NCBI GenBank assembly: GCA_046593925.1 | Contig: JBKJQN010000102.1 | Span: forward strand, 7,712 to 71,711 | DNA length: 64,000 bases | Direction: 5' to 3' | Source of the DNA: JAYVYM01 sp046593925 | GTDB lineage: Bacteria > Actinomycetota > Actinomycetes > Mycobacteriales > SCTD01 | Part shown: positions 43,980 through 52,246 of the stretch, one piece after another | How the letters are laid out: every line of letters begins with the position of its first letter | Numbering within the stretch: position 1 is the stretch's first letter | Translations under genes and position numbers: made by a program | The notes under the pieces: generated by a model | Seen by the model: only the letters and a program-made list of their open reading frames with translations | Database searches by the model: none | Told to the model about the DNA's origin: nothing

Positions 43980-45923
43980 ATGACCGACCTGAAGCCGAGT
44001 TACGGCGCCTCATCGATCACCGTCCTCGAGGGTCTCGAGGCGGTGCGCAAGCGGCCCGGCATGTACATCGGCTCGACGGGGGAGCGCGGCCTGCACCACC
44101 TGGTCACCGAGGTCGTCGACAACGCCGTTGACGAGGCGCTCGCCGGCTACTGCGACACCGTGTCGGTCGTGCTGCTCGCGGACGGCGGTGTGCGGGTGGA
44201 GGACAACGGTCGAGGCATCCCCGTCGGCATGCATCCCACCGAGGGCCGGCCTGCGGTGGAGGTGGTCCTGACCACCTTGCACGCCGGGGGCAAGTTCGAC
44301 GGCGAGAGCTACGCGGTGTCCGGCGGTCTGCACGGGGTCGGAGCGGCGGTGGTCAACGCGCTCTCGACCCGGCTCGACGTGGAGATCCGCCGCGAAGGCC
44401 ACGTCTGGACCCAGAGCTACCTGCACTCGTCGCCCGGTCCACTGATGCGGGGCGTGGCGACCGAGCAGACCGGCACGATCGTCACCTTCTGGGCCGACGA
44501 GGAGATCTTCACCGAGACGACGTCCTACTCCCGCGAAACCCTGCATCGCCGCCTGCAGGAGATGGCGTTTCTGAACAAGGGGCTGTCGATCACGCTCCGG
44601 GACGAGCGGGGCGAGGAGGTGGTGGAGGCGGTGTTCCACTACCCGGGCGGCCTGGAGGACTACGTCCGGCACCTCAACAACAGCAAGAGCCCGGTGCACC
44701 CGGGCGTGATCGGCTTCACCGACGAGACCAGCGTGGGAATGCGGATGACCGTCGAGGTCGCCATGCAGTGGAACGACTCCTATAGCGAGTCGGTCTACAC
44801 CTTCGCCAACACGATCAACACCCATGAGGGCGGTACGCACGAGGAGGGCTTCCGGGCGGCACTGACCAAGACCTTCAACGACTGGGCGCGCAGCAAGGGC
44901 CACCTGAAGGAGAAAGAGACCAACCTCGAAGGCTCCGACATCCGCGAGGGACTCACCGCCATCGTCAGCCTGAAGCTGGCGGACCCGCAGTTCGAGGGTC
45001 AGACGAAGACCAAGCTCGGCAACTCCGAGGCGAAGTCTTTTGTGCAGCGGGCCACGGGCGAGTGGTTGCGAGACTGGTTCGACCGCAATCCGGCCGAGGG
45101 CAGGATGATCGTGCAGAAGGCGACCCAGGCCGCCCGGGCGCGGCTGGCAGCGCGGCAGGCCCGCGACCTGACCCGCCGCAAAGGTCTGCTTGAGTCCTCC
45201 TCTCTGCCGGGCAAGCTGGCCGACTGCCAGTCGACCGATCCTCGCGAGTCCGAGCTTTACGTCGTGGAGGGCGACTCGGCCGGCGGCTCGGCGAAGGCCT
45301 GCCGCGACTCGAAGTTTCAAGCCATCCTGCCTATCCGCGGGAAGATCCTGAACGTCGAGAAGGCCCGGATCGACCGGGTGCTGAAGAACAACGAGGTGCA
45401 GGCGATGATCACCGCGCTGGGCACCGGTATCCATGAGGAGTTCGACGCAAGCAAGCTGCGGTACCACAAGGTGGTGCTGATGGCCGACGCCGACGTGGAT
45501 GGCCAGCACATCACCACGCTGATGCTCACGCTGCTGTTCCGCTTCATGCGGCCGCTGGTGGAGCTCGGCCACGTCTACCTCGCCCAGCCGCCGCTGTACA
45601 AGATCAAATGGAACGGCGGCGATGTGATGTACGCCTACTCCGACCGTGAGCGCGACGGCCTGATCGAGGCCGGCCAGGCGGCCGGCAAGAAGCTCCCCAA
45701 GACCGGCGAGGCCGTCCAGCGCTACAAGGGGCTCGGCGAGATGAACGCCGACGAACTCTGGTCGACCACCATGGACCCGGCCAGACGCATCTTGCTGCAG
45801 GTCACCCTTGACGACGCCGCCACCGCGGACGACCTGTTCACCGTGCTGATGGGTGAGGACGTCGAGGCCCGTCGGCAGTTCATCCAACGCAACGCCAAGG
45901 ACGTCCGCTTCCTCGACATCTAG
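43980..45923 (+). CDS. gyrB: DNA gyrase subunit B
   Basis: A 647-residue type IIA topoisomerase subunit. The GHKL ATPase has EVVDNAVDEALAGYCD, DNGRGIPVG and GGLHGVGAAVVNALS. The TOPRIM domain has VVEGDSAGGSAKACRD and MADADVDGQHIT. The C-terminus ends with the usual QRYKGLGEMN. The ATG at 43980 is preferred; the 222-nt spacer upstream holds a TACACT hexamer (43874-43879), a possible -10. gyrA follows after a parS site. Confidence 0.97.
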   Translation: MTDLKPSYGASSITVLEGLEAVRKRPGMYIGSTGERGLHHLVTEVVDNAVDEALAGYCDTVSVVLLADGGVRVEDNGRGIPVGMHPTEGRPAVEVVLTTLHAGGKFDGESYAVSGGLHGVGAAVVNALSTRLDVEIRREGHVWTQSYLHSSPGPLMRGVATEQTGTIVTFWADEEIFTETTSYSRETLHRRLQEMAFLNKGLSITLRDERGEEVVEAVFHYPGGLEDYVRHLNNSKSPVHPGVIGFTDETSVGMRMTVEVAMQWNDSYSESVYTFANTINTHEGGTHEEGFRAALTKTFNDWARSKGHLKEKETNLEGSDIREGLTAIVSLKLADPQFEGQTKTKLGNSEAKSFVQRATGEWLRDWFDRNPAEGRMIVQKATQAARARLAARQARDLTRRKGLLESSSLPGKLADCQSTDPRESELYVVEGDSAGGSAKACRDSKFQAILPIRGKILNVEKARIDRVLKNNEVQAMITALGTGIHEEFDASKLRYHKVVLMADADVDGQHITTLMLTLLFRFMRPLVELGHVYLAQPPLYKIKWNGGDVMYAYSDRERDGLIEAGQAAGKKLPKTGEAVQRYKGLGEMNADELWSTTMDPARRILLQVTLDDAATADDLFTVLMGEDVEARRQFIQRNAKDVRFLDI

Positions 45924-45928
45924 CGCCT

Positions 45929-45946
45929 CTGTTCCACGTGGAACAG
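45929..45946. other. parS site between gyrB and gyrA
   Basis: The perfect 18-bp dyad is made of arms CTGTTCCAC and GTGGAACAG. The core TGTTCCACGTGGAACA differs from the bacterial parS consensus TGTTCCACGTGAAACA by 1 base. ParB should nucleate here, about 6 kb right of oriC. Confidence 0.85.
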
Positions 45947-45985
45947 TCCCACTTCGAGCAGCAGCCCTGACCCGAGAGGCCCTCC

Positions 45986-48682
45986 GTGGTCGACGTCCTT
46001 CCTCCGCCCCCGCCCGGCGATCGCATCGAGCTGCGCGGCATCGAGGTCGAGATGCAGCGCTCCTACCTCGACTACGCGATGTCGGTGATCGTCGGGCGAG
46101 CCCTGCCGGACGTCCGTGACGGTCTCAAGCCGGTTCACCGCCGAGTGCTGTACGCAATGTATGACGGCGGCTACCGGCCGGACCGCGGCTACTTCAAGTG
46201 CGCCCGCGTGGTCCGCGACGTGATGGGCAACTACCACCCGCACGGGGACGCCTCGATCTACGACGCCCTGGTGCGGCTGGCCCAGCCCTGGTCACTGCGC
46301 TATCCGCTGGTGGACGGCAATGGCAACTTCGGCTCCCCCGGCAACGATCCGCCTGCAGCGCAGCGCTATACCGAGTGTCGGCTGCAGCAGCTCGCGATGG
46401 AGATGCTGCGTGACATCGACCAGGAGACTGTCGACTTCGCCGCCAACTACGACGGGCGCTCGCTCGAACCGAGCGTCCTGCCCAGTCGAATCCCCAACCT
46501 GCTGGTCAACGGGTCTGCGGGGATCGCGGTCGGGATGGCGACCAACATCCCGCCACATAACCTGCGGGAGGTTGCGGCCGGCGTTCTCTGGGCGCTGCAG
46601 CACCCGGAGGCCAGCTCGGAGGAGCTGCTCGACGCTCTGTTGGAGCGTGTCCAGGGCCCGGACTTCCCGACCGGCGCGCTGATCGTGGGTAGGCAGGGGA
46701 TTGCTGAGGCGTACCGCACCGGTCGCGGCTCGATCACCATGCGCGCGGTGGTCGAGGTTGACGAGGACGCCAAGGGCCGGACGATCCTGGTGGCCACTGA
46801 GCTGCCGTACCAGGTGAACCCGGACAACCTGGCCCTGTCGATCGCGGAGCTCGTCAAGGAGGGCCGGGTCAACGGCATCGCCGACGTCCGGGATGAGGGC
46901 AGTCAGCGCACCGGCCAGCGACTGGTCGTGGTCCTCAAGCGCGACGCGGTCGCGAAGGTCGTGCTGAACAACCTCTACAAACACACCCAGCTGCAGTACA
47001 CCTTCGGCGCCAACATGCTCTCGATCGTCGACGGGGTCCCGCGCACGCTGCGGCTGGACGAGATGGTGCGGTTCTACGTCGACCACCAGGTCGACGTCAT
47101 CGTGCGGCGCACCCGCTACCGGCTGCGCAAGGCCGAGGAACGCGCGCACGTCCTGCGCGGTTACGGCAAGGCGCTCGACCGGCTCGACGACGTCATCGCG
47201 CTGATCCGCGGCTCGGACTCCGCGGACGCCGCCCGTGAGGGCCTGATGGCGCTGCTGGAGATCGACGAAGTCCAGGCACTCGCGATCCTGGACATGCAGC
47301 TGCGGCGCCTGGCCGCCCTGGAGCGCCAGCGCATCCTGGACGAGCTGGCCGAGCGTGAGGCCGAGATCACGGACCTGACGGCGATCCTGGCCGACCCGGT
47401 GCGGCAGCGCTCCATCATCGGCGACGAGCTCGCCGAGGCCGTGGACCGGTTCGGTGACCAGCGCCGGACCCGGATCATCCCCTTCGAGGGCGACATGAGC
47501 GCCGAGGACCTCATCGCCCAGGAGGACGTGGTCGTCACGGTCACCCGCGGCGGCTATGCCAAGCGTACAAAGACCGAGCTGTACCGCTCGCAGCGCCGGG
47601 GCGGCAAGGGCGTCCGCGGGGCCGCCCTGAAGCAGGACGACATCGTCGAGCACTTCTTCGTGACGACCACGCACCACTGGATCCTGTTCTTCACGAACAA
47701 GGGGCGGGTGTACCGGGCGAAGGCGCATGAGCTGCCCGAGACGGCTCGCGACGCGCGCGGCGCGCACATCGCGAACGTCCTGGCGTTCCAGCCTGACGAG
47801 CACATCGCCCAGGTGATGGACATCCGCGACTACGGGGTCGCGCCGTACCTGGTGCTGGCGACGCGCGACGGGCTGGTCAAGAAGACTGCCCTGCGCGAGT
47901 ACGACAATGGGCGCTCCAGTGGGCTCATCGCGATCAATCTGCGCGGCGAGGACGAGCTGATCGCGGCAGCGCTGATCAGCGCCGAGGACGACCTGCTGCT
48001 GGTCAGTGCCCAGGCCCAGTCGATCCGGTTCCAGGCTGATGACGAGGCGCTACGGCCGATGGGCCGGGCGACGTCCGGGGTGATGGGCATCCGCCTGCGG
48101 GGCAACGACCGGTTGCTGGCCATGGTGGTCGCCGACGACCTCGAGGCGGCGCTGATGGTCGTCACCGACGGCGGCTTCGGCAAGCGCACCTCACTCGCGG
48201 ACTACAAGCGCCAGAATCGTGGCGGCAGCGGCGTCCTCACCGCCGCCATTGCGGAGAAGCGCGGCCAGCTCGTCGGCGCGCTGGTCGTCCGTGACGGTGA
48301 CGAGGTGTTCGCCGTGACGAGCTCGGGGGTGGTCATCCGGGTGCCGGTCGCCGGGCTGCGCCTGCTGTCCCGGGCGACCGGTGGGGTCAAGCTCATCTCG
48401 CTGGAGGCCGGCGCGACCGTCGTCTCGGTGGCCCGTAACGGCGAGGCGGAGGCCGAGGTGGAACAGGCGCTCGAGAGCGCCGAGTCGGCGCCCGCCGACG
48501 TGGTCGCGGCTGAGGCGGTCGGTCCCGACGCGGACGGACCCATCGTCCTGCTTTCGGACGCCGGCGAGCTGGTGGAGCAGACTGCTGCGGGGCAGATCGA
48601 ACCAGACGGCTTCGGCGTGCTCGATGACGAGTCCGACGCCGGTACCACCGGCACCGACCCGACGGACGGGGACACCGCATGA
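45986..48682 (+). CDS. gyrA: DNA gyrase subunit A
   Basis: An 898-residue breakage-reunion and C-terminal beta-pinwheel subunit. SYLDYAMSVIVGRALPDVRD leads to the catalytic Tyr (AAQRYTECRL), and GNYHPHGDASIYDALVRLAQ is the quinolone-determining region. Ala occupies the position of E. coli Ser83, as in mycobacteria, which is linked to lower intrinsic quinolone susceptibility. The GyrA-box is QRRGGKGVRG. An acidic tail of about 70 residues ends the protein. The start is GTG 45986. It overlaps the next gene by ATGA. Confidence 0.97.
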   Translation: MVDVLPPPPPGDRIELRGIEVEMQRSYLDYAMSVIVGRALPDVRDGLKPVHRRVLYAMYDGGYRPDRGYFKCARVVRDVMGNYHPHGDASIYDALVRLAQPWSLRYPLVDGNGNFGSPGNDPPAAQRYTECRLQQLAMEMLRDIDQETVDFAANYDGRSLEPSVLPSRIPNLLVNGSAGIAVGMATNIPPHNLREVAAGVLWALQHPEASSEELLDALLERVQGPDFPTGALIVGRQGIAEAYRTGRGSITMRAVVEVDEDAKGRTILVATELPYQVNPDNLALSIAELVKEGRVNGIADVRDEGSQRTGQRLVVVLKRDAVAKVVLNNLYKHTQLQYTFGANMLSIVDGVPRTLRLDEMVRFYVDHQVDVIVRRTRYRLRKAEERAHVLRGYGKALDRLDDVIALIRGSDSADAAREGLMALLEIDEVQALAILDMQLRRLAALERQRILDELAEREAEITDLTAILADPVRQRSIIGDELAEAVDRFGDQRRTRIIPFEGDMSAEDLIAQEDVVVTVTRGGYAKRTKTELYRSQRRGGKGVRGAALKQDDIVEHFFVTTTHHWILFFTNKGRVYRAKAHELPETARDARGAHIANVLAFQPDEHIAQVMDIRDYGVAPYLVLATRDGLVKKTALREYDNGRSSGLIAINLRGEDELIAAALISAEDDLLLVSAQAQSIRFQADDEALRPMGRATSGVMGIRLRGNDRLLAMVVADDLEAALMVVTDGGFGKRTSLADYKRQNRGGSGVLTAAIAEKRGQLVGALVVRDGDEVFAVTSSGVVIRVPVAGLRLLSRATGGVKLISLEAGATVVSVARNGEAEAEVEQALESAESAPADVVAAEAVGPDADGPIVLLSDAGELVEQTAAGQIEPDGFGVLDDESDAGTTGTDPTDGDTA

Positions 48683-49269
48683 GCGAGGACCGCAGCCCGA
48701 CCACCACGGCGGCAGCGGACGAGGACGCCGTGCCACCCGGGCGCGCCGAGCCCTCGGCCGGCCGGAACGCAGCCGCCCACGAGCCCACGACAGCTCGGAC
48801 CGCCATCGTCCCCGATTCTGTCCCGACCCTGGCTGCGGGTGGCGGACGCCCCCCGGCACCGGTTCGCCCGACCCGCTACGACCCCCGACCGCCCGCACCT
48901 CGGCCGGGGGCCAACAAGCGCCGGGCGCGGCTCTCGCTGAGTCGGATCGACCCCTGGTCGGTGTTCGTCCTGGCCCTGCTGGTCTCGATGTTCCTCGGGG
49001 TGGTGCTGCTGGTTGCCGTCCTGGTGCTGTACTCCCTGCTCGACTCGATGGGGGTGCTGGCCTCGCTGGACACCTTCGCGCGTGACCTCCAGATCATCAG
49101 CGCCGGCCAGTCGGTGCTGGGCCTGGGGCGGGTGATGTTCTTCGCCGCGGTCATTGCCGCCGTCGATGTCGTCCTACTGACGGTGTTGGCGACGCTCTCG
49201 GCGTTCCTGTACAACCTGTGCGCGAGCCTGACCGGGGGCGTCGAGGTGGCCTTGGCCGAGCGCGACTGA
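48679..49269 (+). CDS. DUF3566 membrane protein
   Basis: A 196-residue protein: a Pro/Ala/Thr-rich cytoplasmic N-terminus of about 85 residues, then two membrane helices (SVFVLALLVSMFLGVVLLVA and FFAAVIAAVDVVLLTVLATL), with RRARLSLSRIDPWSVF as the family's pre-helix motif. It matches the Rv0007 position (after gyrA, before tRNA-Ile). The function is unknown. It is translationally coupled to gyrA by ATGA. Confidence 0.88.
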   Translation: MSEDRSPTTTAAADEDAVPPGRAEPSAGRNAAAHEPTTARTAIVPDSVPTLAAGGGRPPAPVRPTRYDPRPPAPRPGANKRRARLSLSRIDPWSVFVLALLVSMFLGVVLLVAVLVLYSLLDSMGVLASLDTFARDLQIISAGQSVLGLGRVMFFAAVIAAVDVVLLTVLATLSAFLYNLCASLTGGVEVALAERD

Positions 49270-49339
49270 TGGCCGGCGGCGGCCGCGGGTCGTCGTGGCA
49301 TGGCTGGTAGTGTCCGGGCCGCCGCAACGTCCCACCCGC

Positions 49340-49413
49340 GGGCCTGTAGCTCAGCTGGTTAGAGCGCATCCCTGATAAGGATGAGGCCGGAGGTTCAAGT
49401 CCTCCCAGGCCCA
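49340..49413 (+). tRNA. tRNA-Ile (GAT)
   Basis: A 74-nt cloverleaf: acceptor GGGCCTG/CAGGCCC, anticodon stem CATCC/GGATG around CTGATAA (anticodon GAT), T-loop GTTCAAGT. The 3' CCA is not encoded. It lies in the usual actinobacterial tRNA pair after gyrA. Confidence 0.97.
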
Positions 49414-49447
49414 CCCCCGTATCCGCCCGCCTGCTCCGGAGGACCCC

Positions 49448-49573
49448 GTGCGCCGACCCGTCTTCCTGGTGGCGTTGCTAGCTGCCCTGCTGGTGTTGCG
49501 CCGCCGGGCCACCGCCTCGCGCGCGGAGCGTGACCTGTGGACCGAAGCGGGGGTCGCGCCCGACCTGCGGTGA
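49448..49573 (+). CDS. DLW-39 family small protein
   Basis: A 41-residue peptide with a membrane-like N-terminal half (FLVALLAALLVLRRR) and the family's C-terminal acidic DLWTEAG motif. It starts at GTG 49448 after GGAGGA. DLW-39 proteins are widely placed between tRNA-Ile and tRNA-Ala in actinobacteria. The function is unknown. Confidence 0.85.
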   Translation: MRRPVFLVALLAALLVLRRRATASRAERDLWTEAGVAPDLR

Positions 49574-49613
49574 CCGCCCGACCCGTGATGACCTGGCGAC
49601 CGTTCGGTTCCAA

Positions 49614-49686
49614 GGGGACGTAGCTCAAGTGGCAGAGCACCGCCTTTGCAAGGCGGGGGTTGGGGGTTCGAGTCCCCCCGTCTCCA
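49614..49686 (+). tRNA. tRNA-Ala (TGC)
   Basis: A 73-nt cloverleaf: acceptor GGGGACG/CGTCTCC with one G-U pair, anticodon stem CCGCC/GGCGG around TTTGCAA (anticodon TGC), T-arm GGGGG-TTCGAGT-CCCCC. No encoded CCA. Confidence 0.97.
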
Positions 49687-49738
49687 CCCCTCACCAGGTC
49701 GTGCCGTGAACCGGAGCGCCGCTCCCCTGTCGCGCGGG

Positions 49739-49754
49739 GGTTCCACGTGAAACA
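49739..49754. other. parS site after tRNA-Ala
   Basis: GGTTCCACGTGAAACA differs from the bacterial parS consensus TGTTCCACGTGAAACA only at the first base. It lies in the 74-bp gap between tRNA-Ala and the next minus-strand gene, about 10 kb right of oriC. Confidence 0.85.
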
Positions 49755-49760
49755 GCGCGA

Positions 49761-50240
49761 TCAGGCCGAGGCTGGCCCTTCACGGCCGGTGTCGATGACG
49801 GCGCGTAGGTGCTCAGGCTCCTGGGCGTCGGGCGCGTCCCGGCCGACCAACCGTCGTACCGTCAGAGCGACGGCCGCACCGGCTGTTGCCCCCAGGACGG
49901 CGGCCCCGACGGCCCAGGGCCATCGCCGGACCGGGGCCTGTACGGCGAGCAGGGCGGCGGCCCGGTCGCGGCCGTCCTCCACCACCCCCTCGAGCGCGTC
50001 GGCCCACTCCCGTACGAGCGCGCCTGCATCCTGGCCGGCCGTGGTCGCGGCGACCCGGTCCCGGACCTGGCTGTAGCCCTCGGTCAGGGTGCCGACAGCC
50101 CGTTCGGCCTGTTGACCCACCTGCTCGGCGGCGGTGCCCAGAGCCGCGCCGACCATGGCGCCCACCTCGGCGCCGGTCCGCGCCCCGCGCCCCGCTACGT
50201 GCTCGTCGGTGCTCACGTCCTGCTGCACGATCTGCTCCAC
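49761..50240 (-). CDS. Hypothetical membrane protein
   Basis: A 159-residue protein, Ala/Gln/Gly-rich and helical (AEVGAMVGAALGTAAEQVGQ), with one C-terminal membrane helix (WPWAVGAAVLGATAGAAVAL) and a short tail. It resembles YtxH-type stress membrane proteins in layout, but the family is not certain. Position between tRNA-Ala and the cyclophilin on the minus strand parallels Rv0008c. ATG 50240. Confidence 0.7.
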   Translation of the reverse strand: MEQIVQQDVSTDEHVAGRGARTGAEVGAMVGAALGTAAEQVGQQAERAVGTLTEGYSQVRDRVAATTAGQDAGALVREWADALEGVVEDGRDRAAALLAVQAPVRRWPWAVGAAVLGATAGAAVALTVRRLVGRDAPDAQEPEHLRAVIDTGREGPASA

Positions 50241-50408
50241 TCGCTACGAGCCGGCTCGGCCGGCGGTCTGCGCTTCCTCCGGAGCCTGCCATGACGCGCG
50301 GCCGGACGGCCTCGTGGGAGGATGGCGGTCGGAGCCAGACCCTGTGCTGGCCGCGCTCAGGTCGTTGCGGGCGCGTACACCGATCACCACGCCTCGACGG
50401 GAGCCCCT

Positions 50409-50939
50409 GTGGCCACCTCCCTGTTCGCCACCCTGCAGACCAGCTCCGGACCGGTCCGGGTTGAGCTCTACCCCAACCACGCCCCCAAGACGGTCCAGAA
50501 CTTCGTCGGGCTCGCCGACGGCACGGGTCCCTGGAAGGACCCGCGTACCGGCAAGGACGGCGTCGGCCCGCTGTACGCCGGCACCGTGTTCCACCGGGTC
50601 ATCCGCGGGTTCATGATCCAGGGTGGTGATCCCCTGGGCACTGGCACCGGCGGCCCGGGCTACCAGTTCAAGGACGAGTTCCACCCCGAGCTGGCCTTCA
50701 ACGAGCCGTACCTGCTGGCGATGGCGAACGCCGGCCCGGGTACCAACGGCTCGCAGTTCTTCATCACCGTCGGTGCGACCCCGCACCTGAACCGCAAGCA
50801 CACCATCTTCGGCAAGGTGGTCGACCAGGCTTCCCGCGACGTCGTGGACGCGATCGCCACGACGCCCACGGCGCGCGGTGACCGGCCCGCACAGGATGTC
50901 GTCATCAGTGCCATCGAGATCGAGCAGGTCGAGTCCTGA
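50409..50939 (+). CDS. ppiA: Peptidyl-prolyl cis-trans isomerase (cyclophilin type)
   Basis: A 176-residue cytoplasmic prolyl isomerase. FHRVIRGFMIQGGDPLGTGT carries the catalytic Arg and Gln residues, and LAMANAGPGTNGSQFFITV the substrate pocket. No signal peptide is seen. The start is GTG 50409 after GGGAG; frames upstream are not conserved. Syntenic with Rv0009. Confidence 0.94.
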   Translation: MATSLFATLQTSSGPVRVELYPNHAPKTVQNFVGLADGTGPWKDPRTGKDGVGPLYAGTVFHRVIRGFMIQGGDPLGTGTGGPGYQFKDEFHPELAFNEPYLLAMANAGPGTNGSQFFITVGATPHLNRKHTIFGKVVDQASRDVVDAIATTPTARGDRPAQDVVISAIEIEQVES

Positions 50940-50941
50940 CC

Positions 50942-51808
50942 CTGCCGTCCTCGGCCGGGCCGGCTGCTCCGCCCCGCTGCTACCGGCACCCCGACCGGGA
51001 GACCTACGTCCGGTGCACGCGGTGTGAGCGGCCGATCTGCCCAGAGTGCATGATCGCGGCCTCGGTGGGCTTCCAGTGCCCGGACGACGTGCGGGCCGGC
51101 CAGCAGGGCGTCCGGCAGGCCCGCACGACCTTCGGGGGCCGGCTGGGCGCGGACAGCAGCCGGGTCACGATGGTGCTGGTCGTCCTCAACGTCGCGGTCT
51201 ACCTGCTGCAGCTGGTCCGACCGGGCGTCGACCTGGCTGTCCAGTACGGCAACTTGGCGCTGGCTGATGACGGATCCGGTCAACTGATCGGGGTCGCTGA
51301 CGGCCAGCCCTATCGCCTACTTACCGCGGCCTTTCTGCACGCCGGGCTGTTCCACCTGTTCAGCAACATGTTTGTGCTGATCATGATCGGCCCGCAGCTG
51401 GAGGCCGCCCTCGGCCGGGTCCGCTACCTGACCCTGTACGTCCTGGCGGCGCTCGGCGGGTCCACGCTGTCCTTCATCGTCTCGAACCCGGCTCAGATCG
51501 GGGTCGGTGCGTCCGGGGCGATCTTCGGGCTCTTCGGGGCCTTCTACGTCGTCGTACGCAAGCTCGGCGGACAGACCCGGCCGGTGCTGGTGCTTCTGGG
51601 GATCAACCTGATCATCACCTTCAGCGTGCCGATCATCGATTGGCGGGCGCACATCGGCGGCCTGGTCACCGGCGCAGTGGTGGCGTCCGCCTTTGCCTAC
51701 TCGCCGAGCGGCCCGCGTCGCGGCCTGGTGCAGGCTGGCGCATGTCTGGGTGTGGCGGCGGCACTAGTCGCCGCGGTAGCGCTGCGTACTCAAGCGCTGC
51801 AGGGCTAG
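50942..51808 (+). CDS. Rhomboid-family intramembrane serine protease with N-terminal zinc ribbon
   Basis: The membrane part has six or so helices with the catalytic Ser in GVGASGAIFGLFGAFY and the catalytic His in WRAHIGGLVTGAV, plus LFHLFSNMFVLIMIG. The first conventional start in frame is ATG 51050, giving 252 residues. However, the frame continues upstream into CYRHPDRETYVRCTRCERPI followed by CPEC, the zinc ribbon usual in actinobacterial rhomboids. No ATG, GTG or TTG lies upstream in frame; CTG codons at 50936 and 50942 are the only near-cognate choices. The last ribbon cysteine is replaced by Asp (FQCPDD). The 3' end overlaps the convergent PH-domain gene by 45 nt. Confidence 0.86.
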   Translation: MPSSAGPAAPPRCYRHPDRETYVRCTRCERPICPECMIAASVGFQCPDDVRAGQQGVRQARTTFGGRLGADSSRVTMVLVVLNVAVYLLQLVRPGVDLAVQYGNLALADDGSGQLIGVADGQPYRLLTAAFLHAGLFHLFSNMFVLIMIGPQLEAALGRVRYLTLYVLAALGGSTLSFIVSNPAQIGVGASGAIFGLFGAFYVVVRKLGGQTRPVLVLLGINLIITFSVPIIDWRAHIGGLVTGAVVASAFAYSPSGPRRGLVQAGACLGVAAALVAAVALRTQALQG

Positions 51809-52171
51809 CAGGTCTGCCAGCACGTCGGCGGGCGGGCGGCCCAGCCGCAGTCGGGACAACACGACCACGGCGTCGCTCAGGTCTATCTCGAGCACCGGCG
51901 TCCGACGGTCGGTGACGACGCGGACCCGGTCGACCCGGTCCCAGGGCACCCGCAGCCGGCGCAGCCCGGTGACGACGTCGAGGCCGCGGCTGTCGGCCAG
52001 CAGAACCGGGCGCAGGAGCAGATCGCGGAGGGCCAGTCCGGCCAGCACGAACGCGGCCGGGAGCGCGAGCAGCCGCCCGGCCGGGTCGGCCAACACTCCC
52101 AGCATGGTCAGCAACCCGGCACCGGACAGCACCCCGGCGGCGGCCAGGCGGGACGGGCCGGCGGTGAGCAC
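51764..52171 (-). CDS. PH-domain membrane protein (Rv0010c-like)
   Basis: A 135-residue protein. Two hydrophobic helices (LLTMLGVLADPAGRLLALPA and FVLAGLALRDLLLRPVLL) precede a small PH-like beta domain (LDVVTGLRRLRVPWDRVDRV). Position between the cyclophilin-rhomboid pair and crgA matches Rv0010c. The start is GTG 52171; the longer frame upstream overlaps the antisense thiolase promoter and N-terminus. The last 45 nt overlap the rhomboid gene. Confidence 0.8.
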   Translation of the reverse strand: MLTAGPSRLAAAGVLSGAGLLTMLGVLADPAGRLLALPAAFVLAGLALRDLLLRPVLLADSRGLDVVTGLRRLRVPWDRVDRVRVVTDRRTPVLEIDLSDAVVVLSRLRLGRPPADVLADLLALQRLSTQRYRGD

Positions 52172-52246
52172 ACCCCCGAGGCTAGGGCGGCAACGAACGG
52201 GTAGCGTCTGCAAACCATCGTTCACATCCACGTTCTGGAGGCTTCC

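Noticed and set aside
44010..45887. 625-residue open frame antisense to gyrB
   Set aside because: Shadow of gyrB; composition is His/Leu/Val biased without any domain, and gyrB is unmistakable.
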